Source: JAVVTQ01 sp036653595
Lineage (GTDB): Bacteria > Bacillota > Clostridia > Oscillospirales > Ruminococcaceae
Assembly: GCA_036653595.1 (NCBI GenBank)
Contig: JAVVTQ010000044.1
Location: 1 to 11,840 of the forward strand
DNA: 11,840 nucleotides
Reading direction: 5' to 3'
Below the pieces are notes generated by a model. It did no database searches. It was given only the letters and a program-made list of their open reading frames with translations, and had not been told where the DNA came from. The translations under genes were made by a program, and so were the position numbers. Of the stretch, positions 6,099-11,839 are shown one piece after another. Positions within the stretch are counted from its first letter, which is position 1; each line of letters opens with the position of its first letter.

Positions 6099-7208
6099 AT
6101 GAAAAAAGTAATATCATTGCTGCTTTGCATGGTCATCGCCTTTATGATGACGGCATGCGGCGGCTCGGGAGAGGCAATTGACCTCGCAGAGGAAGACCCT
6201 GAAACAAAGGGCATGAGCACAGATGCCGGTACCTCGATTGAGGTCACCTCCGCAAAAGAATCGCTCAACCCGCTGACAGGCAAAAAGGATCTTGCAAACG
6301 ACGCTGTCGGAATGCGCCCGTATGCTATTTCCGTAAACAACATCAGCAGCAGCCTTCCGCAAAAGGGAATACTCAACGCGGACATCACATATGAAATTGA
6401 GGCCGAGGGCGGAATCACGCGCATGATGTGCATGTTTGCCGATTCGCGCGAAATAGAGATGATCGGCTCAGTCCGTTCGCTGCGCGACCAGTTTATCGAA
6501 GCTCTTTATCCGCTCAACCCGATAATCGTACATATCGGAACGTCTGTCATCGCCGACAGAGTGCTCAATGAAAACAGCTTCCGCACTATCGATGCAAACG
6601 AAGTGCGCTCGGCGCTCTTCTTTGACAAGGTCAAAAATCAGAGCTACGATACAGAGCACTGCTACTTTACAAGCGCCACGCTCATCGAAAAGGGCATAGA
6701 GATTTTGGGCATCAAAAAAACCACATCCTCCTCCATCCCTGCGTTCAACTTTGCAAAAGAGGGTGAGTATGCAGAGCCCGGCACAGGAACGGCCTCTTCG
6801 GTATACTTTGAATTCTCAAAGGGCAGCTACGGCTATGACGGCGACCTGCGCTATGACGCGACTGCAAAGAAATATCTCAAGTTCCAGCACGGCAAGGAGC
6901 AGATAGACGCTCAGGCCGACAACAAACAGCTTTCCTATGACAACGTTATCGTTCTTGTCGCCGACATCGTTCCGGCAAAGGGCGTTGACCCCAAGGACGG
7001 CCTTGTCACAGTCAACTATCAGAACGGCGGAACAGGCTACTATCTCTGCCAGGGCAGATATGAAGAGATCAAATGGACAAAGGGTGACTTTTCCAGCAAC
7101 TTCATCTTCACAAAAGCCGACGGCACCGATCTTGTGGTAAATCCCGGACAGACATATTTTGCGGTATTTGACAACGACAACATGGATACGTTTAAAATAG
7201 CGGGCTGA
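6099..7208 (+). CDS. DUF3048 (YerB-type) lipoprotein
   Basis: This 369-residue protein is predicted to be lipid-anchored outside the membrane. The N terminus has Lys residues, a hydrophobic core and the lipobox MTAC (Cys at 20). After a short acidic linker, NPLTG opens the N-terminal DUF3048 domain, whose conserved core runs through ITYEIEAEGGITRMM, GSVRSLRDQF and NPIIVHIGTS. The C-terminal DUF3048 domain contains YDGDLRYD, QLSYDNV, GTGYYLCQGRYEEIKW, FIFTKADGT and VNPGQTYF. The family is widespread in spore-forming Bacillota; Bacillus YerB belongs to it and no reaction is established. GGAGAG lies 5 bases before the ATG. It has its own promoter and terminator, so it is likely monocistronic. 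A paralogue sits at 10744. Confidence 0.93.
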   Translation: MKKVISLLLCMVIAFMMTACGGSGEAIDLAEEDPETKGMSTDAGTSIEVTSAKESLNPLTGKKDLANDAVGMRPYAISVNNISSSLPQKGILNADITYEIEAEGGITRMMCMFADSREIEMIGSVRSLRDQFIEALYPLNPIIVHIGTSVIADRVLNENSFRTIDANEVRSALFFDKVKNQSYDTEHCYFTSATLIEKGIEILGIKKTTSSSIPAFNFAKEGEYAEPGTGTASSVYFEFSKGSYGYDGDLRYDATAKKYLKFQHGKEQIDAQADNKQLSYDNVIVLVADIVPAKGVDPKDGLVTVNYQNGGTGYYLCQGRYEEIKWTKGDFSSNFIFTKADGTDLVVNPGQTYFAVFDNDNMDTFKIAG

Positions 7209-7241
7209 TTGCAGGCTCGATAAAACGTCGCATACAAAAGC

Positions 7242-7280
7242 AAGACCCCGGACAATTTTTGTCAGGGGTCTTTTGTTTTT
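7242..7280 (+). terminator. Terminator of the plus-strand DUF3048 gene
   Basis: AAGACCCC (7242-7249) pairs with GGGGTCTT (7265-7272), with an inner GACA/TGTC helix, and is followed by TTTTGTTTTT. It lies about 33 bases after the stop codon. Confidence 0.92.
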
Positions 7281-7335
7281 AAGGTGTCGAGCCGTCAGCT
7301 GCCGCAGCCAAAGCTTTGACGGGCGCGTGTTCTCA

Positions 7336-7362
7336 TAAAAATGCCCTGCGCAGCGGCAGGGC
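7336..7362 (-). terminator. Probable terminator of upp
   Basis: GCCCTGC (7343-7349) pairs with GCAGGGC (7356-7362), loop of 6. Reading the minus strand it is followed by ATTTTTAT. It lies about 170 bases after the upp stop; no gene is seen between. Confidence 0.75.
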
Positions 7363-7534
7363 GGGGAGACGAAATTCAGTGTATGATTCGCGCGAAGAGA
7401 AGCGCGCGGCGATATAGGAGGATTCTCAATTTCGCAGCGCTCACAAAGTGCGGTATTCGATAAAGCTGCGCGGTCTGCGCACACAATTTCAAAGCTCGGT
7501 GCAAAAGTGGCAGGCGCAGCGCACAAGTGGGGCA

Positions 7535-8170
7535 CTATTTTGTCCCAAAGATGCGGTCGCCGGCATCGCCGAGGCCGGGAACAATATATGCATTCTCATT
7601 TAAAACCTCGTCGAGTGCGGCGCAGTACACGGGAACATCCGGGTGCTCCCTCGTCATGCGGTCAATTGCGGCGCGCGCAGCGACGATGCAGACAAGCCGC
7701 AAATCGGTGCAGCCGCGCTGCTTGAGAAAGGAGATGGCGGCAGTTGCGCTTCCGCCTGTGGCAAACATCGGGTCGAGAACGATGACGGTGCTCTCTGCAA
7801 CGTCGGCGGGCAGCTTGCAATAATATTCGACAGGCTCATGCGTGTCATGGTCGCGGTAGAGGCCGATGTGACCGACGCGGGCGTTTGGCAAAAGCCGCTG
7901 AACGCCGCCGACCATTCCGAGGCCCGCGCGCAGAATAGGAACCAGAGCTATTTTCTTGTCTGACAAAACCCTCGTCTTTGTGTGTGCGATGGGCGTCTCA
8001 ATTTCGATTTCCATCATTGGCAGGTCCTTTGTAACCTCATATACCATGAGCATCGAGACTTCTTCGACAAGCTCTCTGAAGTCCTTTGTGGAGGTGTTCT
8101 TGTCGCGCAAAAGTGAAATCTTGTGCTGTATAAGCGGATGTTCAAAAATAAAAGCGTTTTTCTCCTGCAT
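7535..8170 (-). CDS. upp: Uracil phosphoribosyltransferase
   Basis: This pyrimidine-salvage enzyme converts uracil and PRPP to UMP and pyrophosphate in the cytoplasm. The 211-residue length fits the family (about 208-210). The PRPP-binding loop is VIVLDPMFATGGSATAA at 129-145, where most members have MLATGGS, so residue 136 is Phe in place of Leu. The uracil-binding C-terminal segment PGLGDAGDR is at 198-206, and VPILRAGLGMVGG at about 77-89 is also typical. The ATG at 8170 has GGAGGG 5 bases upstream and matches the usual N terminus (FEHPLIQHK); an upstream in-frame start at 8281 would add 37 residues that include terminator sequence and is rejected. It is a single gene on the minus strand with its own promoter. 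Confidence 0.97.
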   Translation of the reverse strand: MQEKNAFIFEHPLIQHKISLLRDKNTSTKDFRELVEEVSMLMVYEVTKDLPMMEIEIETPIAHTKTRVLSDKKIALVPILRAGLGMVGGVQRLLPNARVGHIGLYRDHDTHEPVEYYCKLPADVAESTVIVLDPMFATGGSATAAISFLKQRGCTDLRLVCIVAARAAIDRMTREHPDVPVYCAALDEVLNENAYIVPGLGDAGDRIFGTK

Positions 8171-8207
8171 TTCGCCCTCCGTGTAGGCCGTCATATATTT
8201 TTGTGTC

Positions 8208-8236
8208 ATTTTAGCACAAAACAAATAAAAAATAAA
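8208..8236 (-). promoter_or_regulatory. Probable upp promoter with extended -10
   Basis: On the minus strand TGCTAAAAT gives an extended -10 (TAAAAT at 8213-8208), 17 bases after a weak TTTATT. The predicted start near 8201 leaves a leader of about 30 bases. The -35 lies within the T-tract of the terminator just upstream. Confidence 0.55.
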
Positions 8237-8268
8237 CCCCGCTTCGCAAACAGTGCGAAGATCGGGGT
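8222..8268 (-). terminator. Orphan minus-strand terminator upstream of upp
   Basis: On the minus strand ACCCCG (8268-8263) pairs with CGGGGT (8241-8236) and CTTCGCA (8260-8254) with TGCGAAG (8248-8242), leaving a two-base bulge and a 5-base loop. TTTATTTTTTATTTG follows. No minus-strand gene is visible upstream that would need it. Confidence 0.8.
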
Positions 8269-8281
8269 ATGAGCGGAACAT

Positions 8282-8460
8282 AATGTTGGCGAAAACTCTT
8301 CAAAATCAAAAAAAGTGCCAAAGGCCGCTCCAAGTCAAAATCTAATGTTTAAGGAGAACGCGGATGCTGAGGACACTTCTGTGTCCATATTATTTTTACC
8401 AGAAAAGTGTGAAAGCAATGTGACGAAAAGCGTAATTTTTTGTATTTCTAATTGAGGGCT
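8282..8460. other. Gene-free stretch between upp and the rsmG promoter
   Basis: No supported gene is present. A hairpin GGACAC/GTGTCC (8371-8376, 8381-8386) is followed on the plus strand by ATATTATTTTT, a weak terminator. On the minus strand a weak promoter-like pair, TTTCAC with TAATAT 16 bases on, precedes the same hairpin and could start a leader running to the orphan terminator at 8268-8222. Confidence 0.3.
8364..8423 (+). CDS. Possible 19-residue small ORF with strong ribosome binding site
   Basis: ATG at 8364 follows AAGGAG (8351-8356) at the ideal 7-base spacing and reads 19 codons to TGA at 8421. The peptide has a hydrophobic/aromatic centre (LLCPYYFY) and a basic end. The hairpin at 8371-8386 lies inside it. 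No clear plus-strand promoter was found. With nothing to compare, the chance that this is coincidence is high. Confidence 0.15.
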   Translation: MLRTLLCPYYFYQKSVKAM

Positions 8461-8491
8461 TTGATTTTTTTTCAATTTCAGTTAATATAAA
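8461..8491 (+). promoter_or_regulatory. Probable rsmG promoter
   Basis: TTGATT at 8461-8466 and TATAAA at 8486-8491 are 19 bases apart, slightly long. It is the only promoter-like element before rsmG on this strand, and would give a leader of about 185 bases containing the repeats described below. Confidence 0.4.
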
Positions 8492-8506
8492 TATGCGAGG
8501 CACAGC

Positions 8507-8662
8507 ATGAAGGCCAAAGAGTATTCGCTGCGGCAAGGCGCGGGCGCCGGGCATAGACGCAGAGCAGGCATGTGCAAACAAGACGTGCTCCTTGTAAAGC
8601 GGCAAGGCCAAAGAGCACTCGCTTTTGCGGCAATGCGCCGACACGGGTGTTTTGTTTTTTAA
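8507..8662 (+). CDS. Possible 51-residue small ORF in the rsmG leader
   Basis: An open frame runs from ATG at 8507 (GAGG 6 bases upstream) to TAA at 8660, ending 21 bases before rsmG. The predicted peptide is Arg/Lys/Gln-rich and of no known family. It is built mostly from the local repeats, and its frame differs from the rsmG frame of the duplicated segment it contains, so it is probably not a descended gene. It could at most be a leader peptide; I consider it more likely spurious. Confidence 0.15.
   Translation: MKAKEYSLRQGAGAGHRRRAGMCKQDVLLVKRQGQRALAFAAMRRHGCFVF
8510..8639 (+). repeat. Local repeats, including a partial copy of the rsmG 5' end
   Basis: Positions 8537-8582 match rsmG positions 8713-8758 at 42 of 46 bases, a direct repeat offset by 176 bases. 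In the rsmG frame the copy encodes ARAPGIDAEQACANK beside the gene's ARALGIDAEQACADK, then meets TAA. A second repeat links 8511-8540 to 8605-8638: both read AGGCCAAAGAG, then a CTCGC/TTCGC-like block and GCGGCAA. These look like a local duplication of the gene start followed by decay. Confidence 0.8.
8610..8660 (+). terminator. Possible attenuator hairpin before rsmG
   Basis: CACTCG (8616-8621) can pair with CGGGTG (8644-8649), with an inner CGGC/GCCG helix, directly before TTTTGTTTTTT at 8650-8660. The stem has G-U pairs and a large interior loop, so it is a weak candidate. It would lie inside the rsmG leader, 24 bases before the start codon. Confidence 0.3.
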
Positions 8663-8683
8663 TAAAGAAATAGAGGTGCACAA

Positions 8684-9391
8684 ATGATAGATAAGCACAG
8701 ATTGATAACAGAGGCGCGGGCGCTGGGAATAGACGCAGAGCAGGCATGTGCGGACAAGCTGGACGCCTTTTGCGAGCTGCTAGTCGAGGCAAATAAGTGC
8801 GTCAACCTCACCGCGATAACACAGCCGCGGCAAATCGAAGTGAAGCATCTGCTCGACAGCCTTTTTGCAGCCGCCCAACCCGAGGTTCGCGGCGAGGTGG
8901 CCGACATCGGATGCGGAGCCGGTTTTCCGGGAGTCGTGATTGCGGCGCTAAAGGCGGAGTGCCGCGTAACGCTGGTCGATGCGACAAATAAGAAGCTCGT
9001 CTTTGCGAGGTCTGCCTGCGACAGCGCCAAAATCAGAGCCGACACAGTTCACGGGCGCGCCGAGGAATTGGCGCATCTTGGGCAATACAGGGAGAGCTTT
9101 GACTGTGTGACAGCGCGCGCCGTGGCAAATCTGACTGTCCTGTGTGAATACTGTCTTCCTTTTTTGAAAATCGGCGGGGCTTTTATCGCAATGAAAGGCC
9201 CGGAGGCCGACAATGAAATCGACGGCGCACGTGCCACAATTAAAGCACTGGGCGGCGAATTGGACAGCGTGCGTCGCTGTACATTACCCGATTCGAGCGA
9301 GCGAAGCCTGATAATAATCAAAAAGATATCGCAATCTCCGCCAAAATATCCGCGCCCGTCAAAGGATATTGCAAAAGGCGCCATAAAGTAA
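8684..9391 (+). CDS. rsmG: RsmG (GidB), 16S rRNA m7G527 methyltransferase
   Basis: RsmG transfers a methyl group from S-adenosylmethionine to N7 of G527 in 16S rRNA; loss gives low-level streptomycin resistance in several bacteria. The 235-residue protein has the family N terminus (NLTAIT at 41-46, HLLDSL at 55-60), the SAM-binding motif DIGCGAGFPG at 74-83, VDATNKKLVFAR at about 98-109, TARAVANL at 143-150 and the C-terminal PPKYPRP at 219-225. The very end reads IAKGAIK where many members have KxPL. The ATG has AGAGG 7 bases upstream. In many bacteria rsmG follows mnmG; here that neighbour is absent, and a ParB/Noc-like gene follows 99 bases on. Confidence 0.96.
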   Translation: MIDKHRLITEARALGIDAEQACADKLDAFCELLVEANKCVNLTAITQPRQIEVKHLLDSLFAAAQPEVRGEVADIGCGAGFPGVVIAALKAECRVTLVDATNKKLVFARSACDSAKIRADTVHGRAEELAHLGQYRESFDCVTARAVANLTVLCEYCLPFLKIGGAFIAMKGPEADNEIDGARATIKALGGELDSVRRCTLPDSSERSLIIIKKISQSPPKYPRPSKDIAKGAIK

Positions 9392-9444
9392 ATATTTTTT
9401 CAGCGCATATGCTCGCTTTTTGCGGTGGAAACAAATAGCGGATA

Positions 9445-9490
9445 CCCCGATTTTGTGCTATTGTTTTAGCATGAAAGGCGGGGTTTTGTT
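9445..9490 (+). terminator. Hairpin with T-tract abutting the ParB/Noc-like start
   Basis: CCCCG (9445-9449) pairs with CGGGG (9479-9483), with an inner TGCTA/TAGCA helix, and TTTTGTT runs straight into the ATG at 9491. The outer arm overlaps the likely ribosome binding region (AAAGGCGGGG). It may be the rsmG terminator, or a structure that controls translation of the next gene. Confidence 0.4.
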
Positions 9491-10297
9491 ATGTCGGATT
9501 TTTATAAAAAGGCACAGCTGAAACAACTTCGGACAAGCAAAATCGAAACGCTTTTCGACTGCGACGCCGCGCGCTCCTGTGAGGAGCTTGCGCCGCTGAC
9601 GGAGAGCATACGAAACAGCGGCGTGATGTATCCGATAGTTGTCGCAAAGGAAAAAAGGCATTACATATTGATTTCGGGAAACAGGCGCCTTGCCGCGGCG
9701 AAATTTCTAAATCTAAAAAAAATACCGGCGGTTGTGGTGTGTACGGACAGAAAGACAGCGATGCTCATTTCGCTGACAGACTCAATATACAATGAACCGC
9801 GTTCGAGCTTTTATACAGCAGAGCAGATAGGCCAGCTCAACGCCGAGCAGACGGACTGCGGCGAGCTTGCAGCGACAACGGCGCTGTCTGAGGCGTGGTT
9901 TTATGCAAAGCTGACGCTTCTCACCCTCAGCGAGCCGGAACGCGCTCTGGCCGAGGCCGCGCGCATCAGCGAGCCGAAGCTTCATGCGGTGGCGGGTATG
10001 CCCGAAACCGAGCGAAAAAGATTCTTTGACACGCTGTCACACAAGCTGTCTCCTGCCGCGAAGACAAGCGGCTTTTTGAAAAAGCTTGTAAAAAATTATT
10101 TTTCCCAGTCCCCCCCCAAAAAGCAGGTATTTGTCAAGGATGTGCGAATATTCCTCAACACCGTGCTTAAGGCCGTGGACATGATGCGCCAGTCAGGCAT
10201 CAACGCCACAGCGGTGCGCCGCGACAAGCCGGACTGTGTCGAATACATCGTGCGAATTCCGATTGCGGACAGCGCGTCGGAATCTAAAACAGGCTAG
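9491..10297 (+). CDS. Divergent ParB/Noc-like protein
   Basis: This 268-residue protein sits where noc sits in Bacillus (directly after rsmG), so a nucleoid-occlusion or origin-related role is plausible but unproven. An N-terminal ParB/Srx-like domain is visible: ELAPLTESIRNSGVMYPIVV (about 32-51) and a CTP-box-like GNRRLAAAKFLNLKKIPAVVV (63-83). The canonical Glu of GERR is Asn here, and the usual ENLQR-type motif is replaced by DSIYNEPRSSF (97-107). A helix-turn-helix-like region follows (GELAATTALSEAWFYAKLTLL, about 124-144). The C-terminal 60 residues match nothing I know. It is much more diverged than the window's own ParB. No Noc binding palindrome (TTTCCCGGGAAA) was seen. Start: ATG, with a GC-rich AGGCGGGG upstream; no better start is seen. 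Confidence 0.75.
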   Translation: MSDFYKKAQLKQLRTSKIETLFDCDAARSCEELAPLTESIRNSGVMYPIVVAKEKRHYILISGNRRLAAAKFLNLKKIPAVVVCTDRKTAMLISLTDSIYNEPRSSFYTAEQIGQLNAEQTDCGELAATTALSEAWFYAKLTLLTLSEPERALAEAARISEPKLHAVAGMPETERKRFFDTLSHKLSPAAKTSGFLKKLVKNYFSQSPPKKQVFVKDVRIFLNTVLKAVDMMRQSGINATAVRRDKPDCVEYIVRIPIADSASESKTG

Positions 10298-10328
10298 CCA
10301 ACTTCCGTAAATATAACCCTTTGAAAAG

Positions 10329-10358
10329 AGCGCGCCTTTGGTCAGGGCGCGCTTTTTT
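10329..10358 (+). terminator. Terminator of the rsmG / ParB-Noc-like transcript
   Basis: AGCGCGCC (10329-10336) pairs with GGCGCGCT (10346-10353), loop of 9, followed by six T residues. It lies about 30 bases after the stop codon at 10297. Confidence 0.92.
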
Positions 10359-10630
10359 CATCCCCATTTCCAATGGGGCAGCTTACGCATTCGCGGCACA
10401 GCAAGCAGCAATTGCAGAGGCCGCCAAAAGTCCTTTAAATGAAAGGGTTGCATACAATTCCCGCTATATTTATGAGAAAAAAGCGCTTTGCGAGAGAATA
10501 TGCGTATATATTATAGTGAAATAAACTATACGTATATTTTCATAGGCATAAATGGCAGCTTGGCGGCCTGATATGAGAAGCCGAATTTTGACCGCAACCG
10601 TCAGGAGGAAAAAACTTATTGCAATAAATC
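10359..10630. other. Gene-free stretch between two terminators
   Basis: There is no supported gene. It contains a short hairpin CCCCATT/AATGGGG (10362-10378), a promoter-like pair on the plus strand (TTGCGA at 10488-10493, TATAGT at 10512-10517, 18-base spacer) and an inverted repeat around it (10497-10508 with 10527-10538, 11 of 12 positions). A consensus AGGAGG at 10602-10607 is followed by TTG CAA TAA, a two-codon reading, then a strong terminator. It may be the shell of a lost small gene, or a small regulatory transcript. Confidence 0.35.
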
Positions 10631-10666
10631 AAAAAAAGGAACCCTGCAACAGTCGGGTTCCTTTTT
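10631..10666. terminator. Bidirectional terminator after the minus-strand DUF3048 gene
   Basis: AGGAACCC (10637-10644) pairs with GGGTTCCT (10655-10662), loop of 10, with seven A on the left and five T on the right. On the minus strand it closes the DUF3048 gene; on the plus strand it would end any transcript from the promoter-like site near 10488. Confidence 0.92.
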
Positions 10667-10743
10667 CGAAGATAATTCAATTAACAGGGCGGGGCCGAGC
10701 TGCCTAAAACAAAAATTCGGCGCGAGCTTTGTCCGCAGAAAGC

Positions 10744-11805
10744 CTATGAAATCTCGGTGCTGCCGGAAAGGCTGCTGCTGATTATACCGACGTGCGTTGT
10801 ACCGGGATTCACCAAAAGTGTGGTTTTGTCTGTCTTAGTAAACACAAAGTCAGCGCTGTAGCTGTCCTTGACCCATGTTATCTCCTCGTACCTGCCGCGT
10901 GAGAAATAGTACCCTGTGCCGCCGGATGAGAAATCGACATCGACGAGTTCGCCGTACAGACCATGTATACCGGCATAGAGCACAAAAAGATTGTCATAGG
11001 AGAGCTGGACATCGCCATTTCCGGCATCAAGCTGCGGAAGCCCATGCTGGGACTTATAGTATTTTTGCGTCGTGGTGTTGTATGTGAAGTCGCCGTCATA
11101 ATAGCGCGAGAAGAGATATTTTACCCTTGTTGCATCGCCTCCGGACAAGGTCACGGGGCTGCCCTCAGGCGCGAAGTTAAATGCGCTTTTGAGCGCACTT
11201 TCGGAAGTGGTGCGCATGTCAAAGAACTTGTCCCCTTTGTCTAACAGCTCACCGCTTGTAAACTTGCAGTGCTCGGAGCCGTAGTGCTTCATTCTCTCTG
11301 CGTCGATAAAGAGAAAATCATTTGTCAGAAATCCGTTCATTGTTTTTATGCCGCGCGACTGGATACAATCCTCAGTGTAGTCGGAGGTGCCGATATGGAC
11401 AATAATTGGGTCAAGCTGATAGGCGGCCTGCACAAATTGATGGCGAAGCGAGCGCACAGAGCCGAGCTGATCGATCCCCCTCACGTCGGAGAAGAGCGCC
11501 AAAATGCGGGTGATACCTCCCTCAGTTTCAATTTCGTAGACAATGTCGGCCTTTGATATGCCATATTGCGGCCAGGACTTGTCGATATTGTTTATGGAGA
11601 CAGCATAGGGCCTTTTTTTGTCGCGATCCGCCGCTAGAGTGTTTAATCCCGTAAGCGGATTGTAGGCGAATGTTGGCTCTGTCGGCTTCGGTGTAACCTC
11701 GGGCGTGGAGGTATCGGGAGGCTCGGGCTTTTCCTCCAAAGAGGAGCAGCCAAACATCAAGAGCGCCATAATCAGTACGAGAAAAATAGCTGTTAGTTGT
11801 TTCAT
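10744..11805 (-). CDS. Second DUF3048 (YerB-type) lipoprotein
   Basis: This 353-residue predicted lipoprotein has a short Lys-containing N terminus, a hydrophobic core and lipobox LMFGC (Cys at 20). A Pro/Thr/Glu-rich linker (about 25-45) follows, which the other copy lacks. YNPLTGLN opens the DUF3048 N-terminal domain (PYAVSINNI, IVYEIETEGGITRIL, GSVRSLRHQF, DPIIVHIGTSDY), and the C-terminal domain has YDGDFTY, QLSYDNLFVLY, GTGYYFSRGRYEEITW, FVFTKTDKT and LLVNPGTTHVG. It is clearly paralogous to the protein at 6099 yet well diverged, so the duplication is not recent. The ATG at 11805 has GAGG 8 bases upstream; an overlapping ATG at 11810 opens only ATG AAA TGA. The function of the family is not established. 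Confidence 0.93.
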   Translation of the reverse strand: MKQLTAIFLVLIMALLMFGCSSLEEKPEPPDTSTPEVTPKPTEPTFAYNPLTGLNTLAADRDKKRPYAVSINNIDKSWPQYGISKADIVYEIETEGGITRILALFSDVRGIDQLGSVRSLRHQFVQAAYQLDPIIVHIGTSDYTEDCIQSRGIKTMNGFLTNDFLFIDAERMKHYGSEHCKFTSGELLDKGDKFFDMRTTSESALKSAFNFAPEGSPVTLSGGDATRVKYLFSRYYDGDFTYNTTTQKYYKSQHGLPQLDAGNGDVQLSYDNLFVLYAGIHGLYGELVDVDFSSGGTGYYFSRGRYEEITWVKDSYSADFVFTKTDKTTLLVNPGTTHVGIISSSLSGSTEIS

Positions 11806-11833
11806 TTCATGCGCCTCGTTTCTGCTTTTTTTA

Positions 11834-11839
11834 ATTATA
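11834..11839 (-). promoter_or_regulatory. Probable -10 of the second DUF3048 gene
   Basis: A perfect TATAAT on the minus strand lies at the window edge, about 29 bases before the start codon. Its -35 would be outside the window. Confidence 0.4.

Noticed and set aside
6816..7535. A 239-codon minus-strand frame starting with GTG at the upp stop codon
   Set aside because: It runs through two terminators and then antisense to the DUF3048 gene, with no recognisable domain or ribosome binding site. It is a shadow frame.
8396..8792. Two overlapping minus-strand frames of 100 and 104 codons upstream of and into rsmG
   Set aside because: They are made of the local repeats and antisense rsmG sequence and lack ribosome binding sites. 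The internal repetition comes from the DNA repeats.
10321..10524. A 67-codon plus-strand frame from TTG
   Set aside because: It starts inside the terminator of the preceding gene, has no ribosome binding site, and reads through the hairpin.
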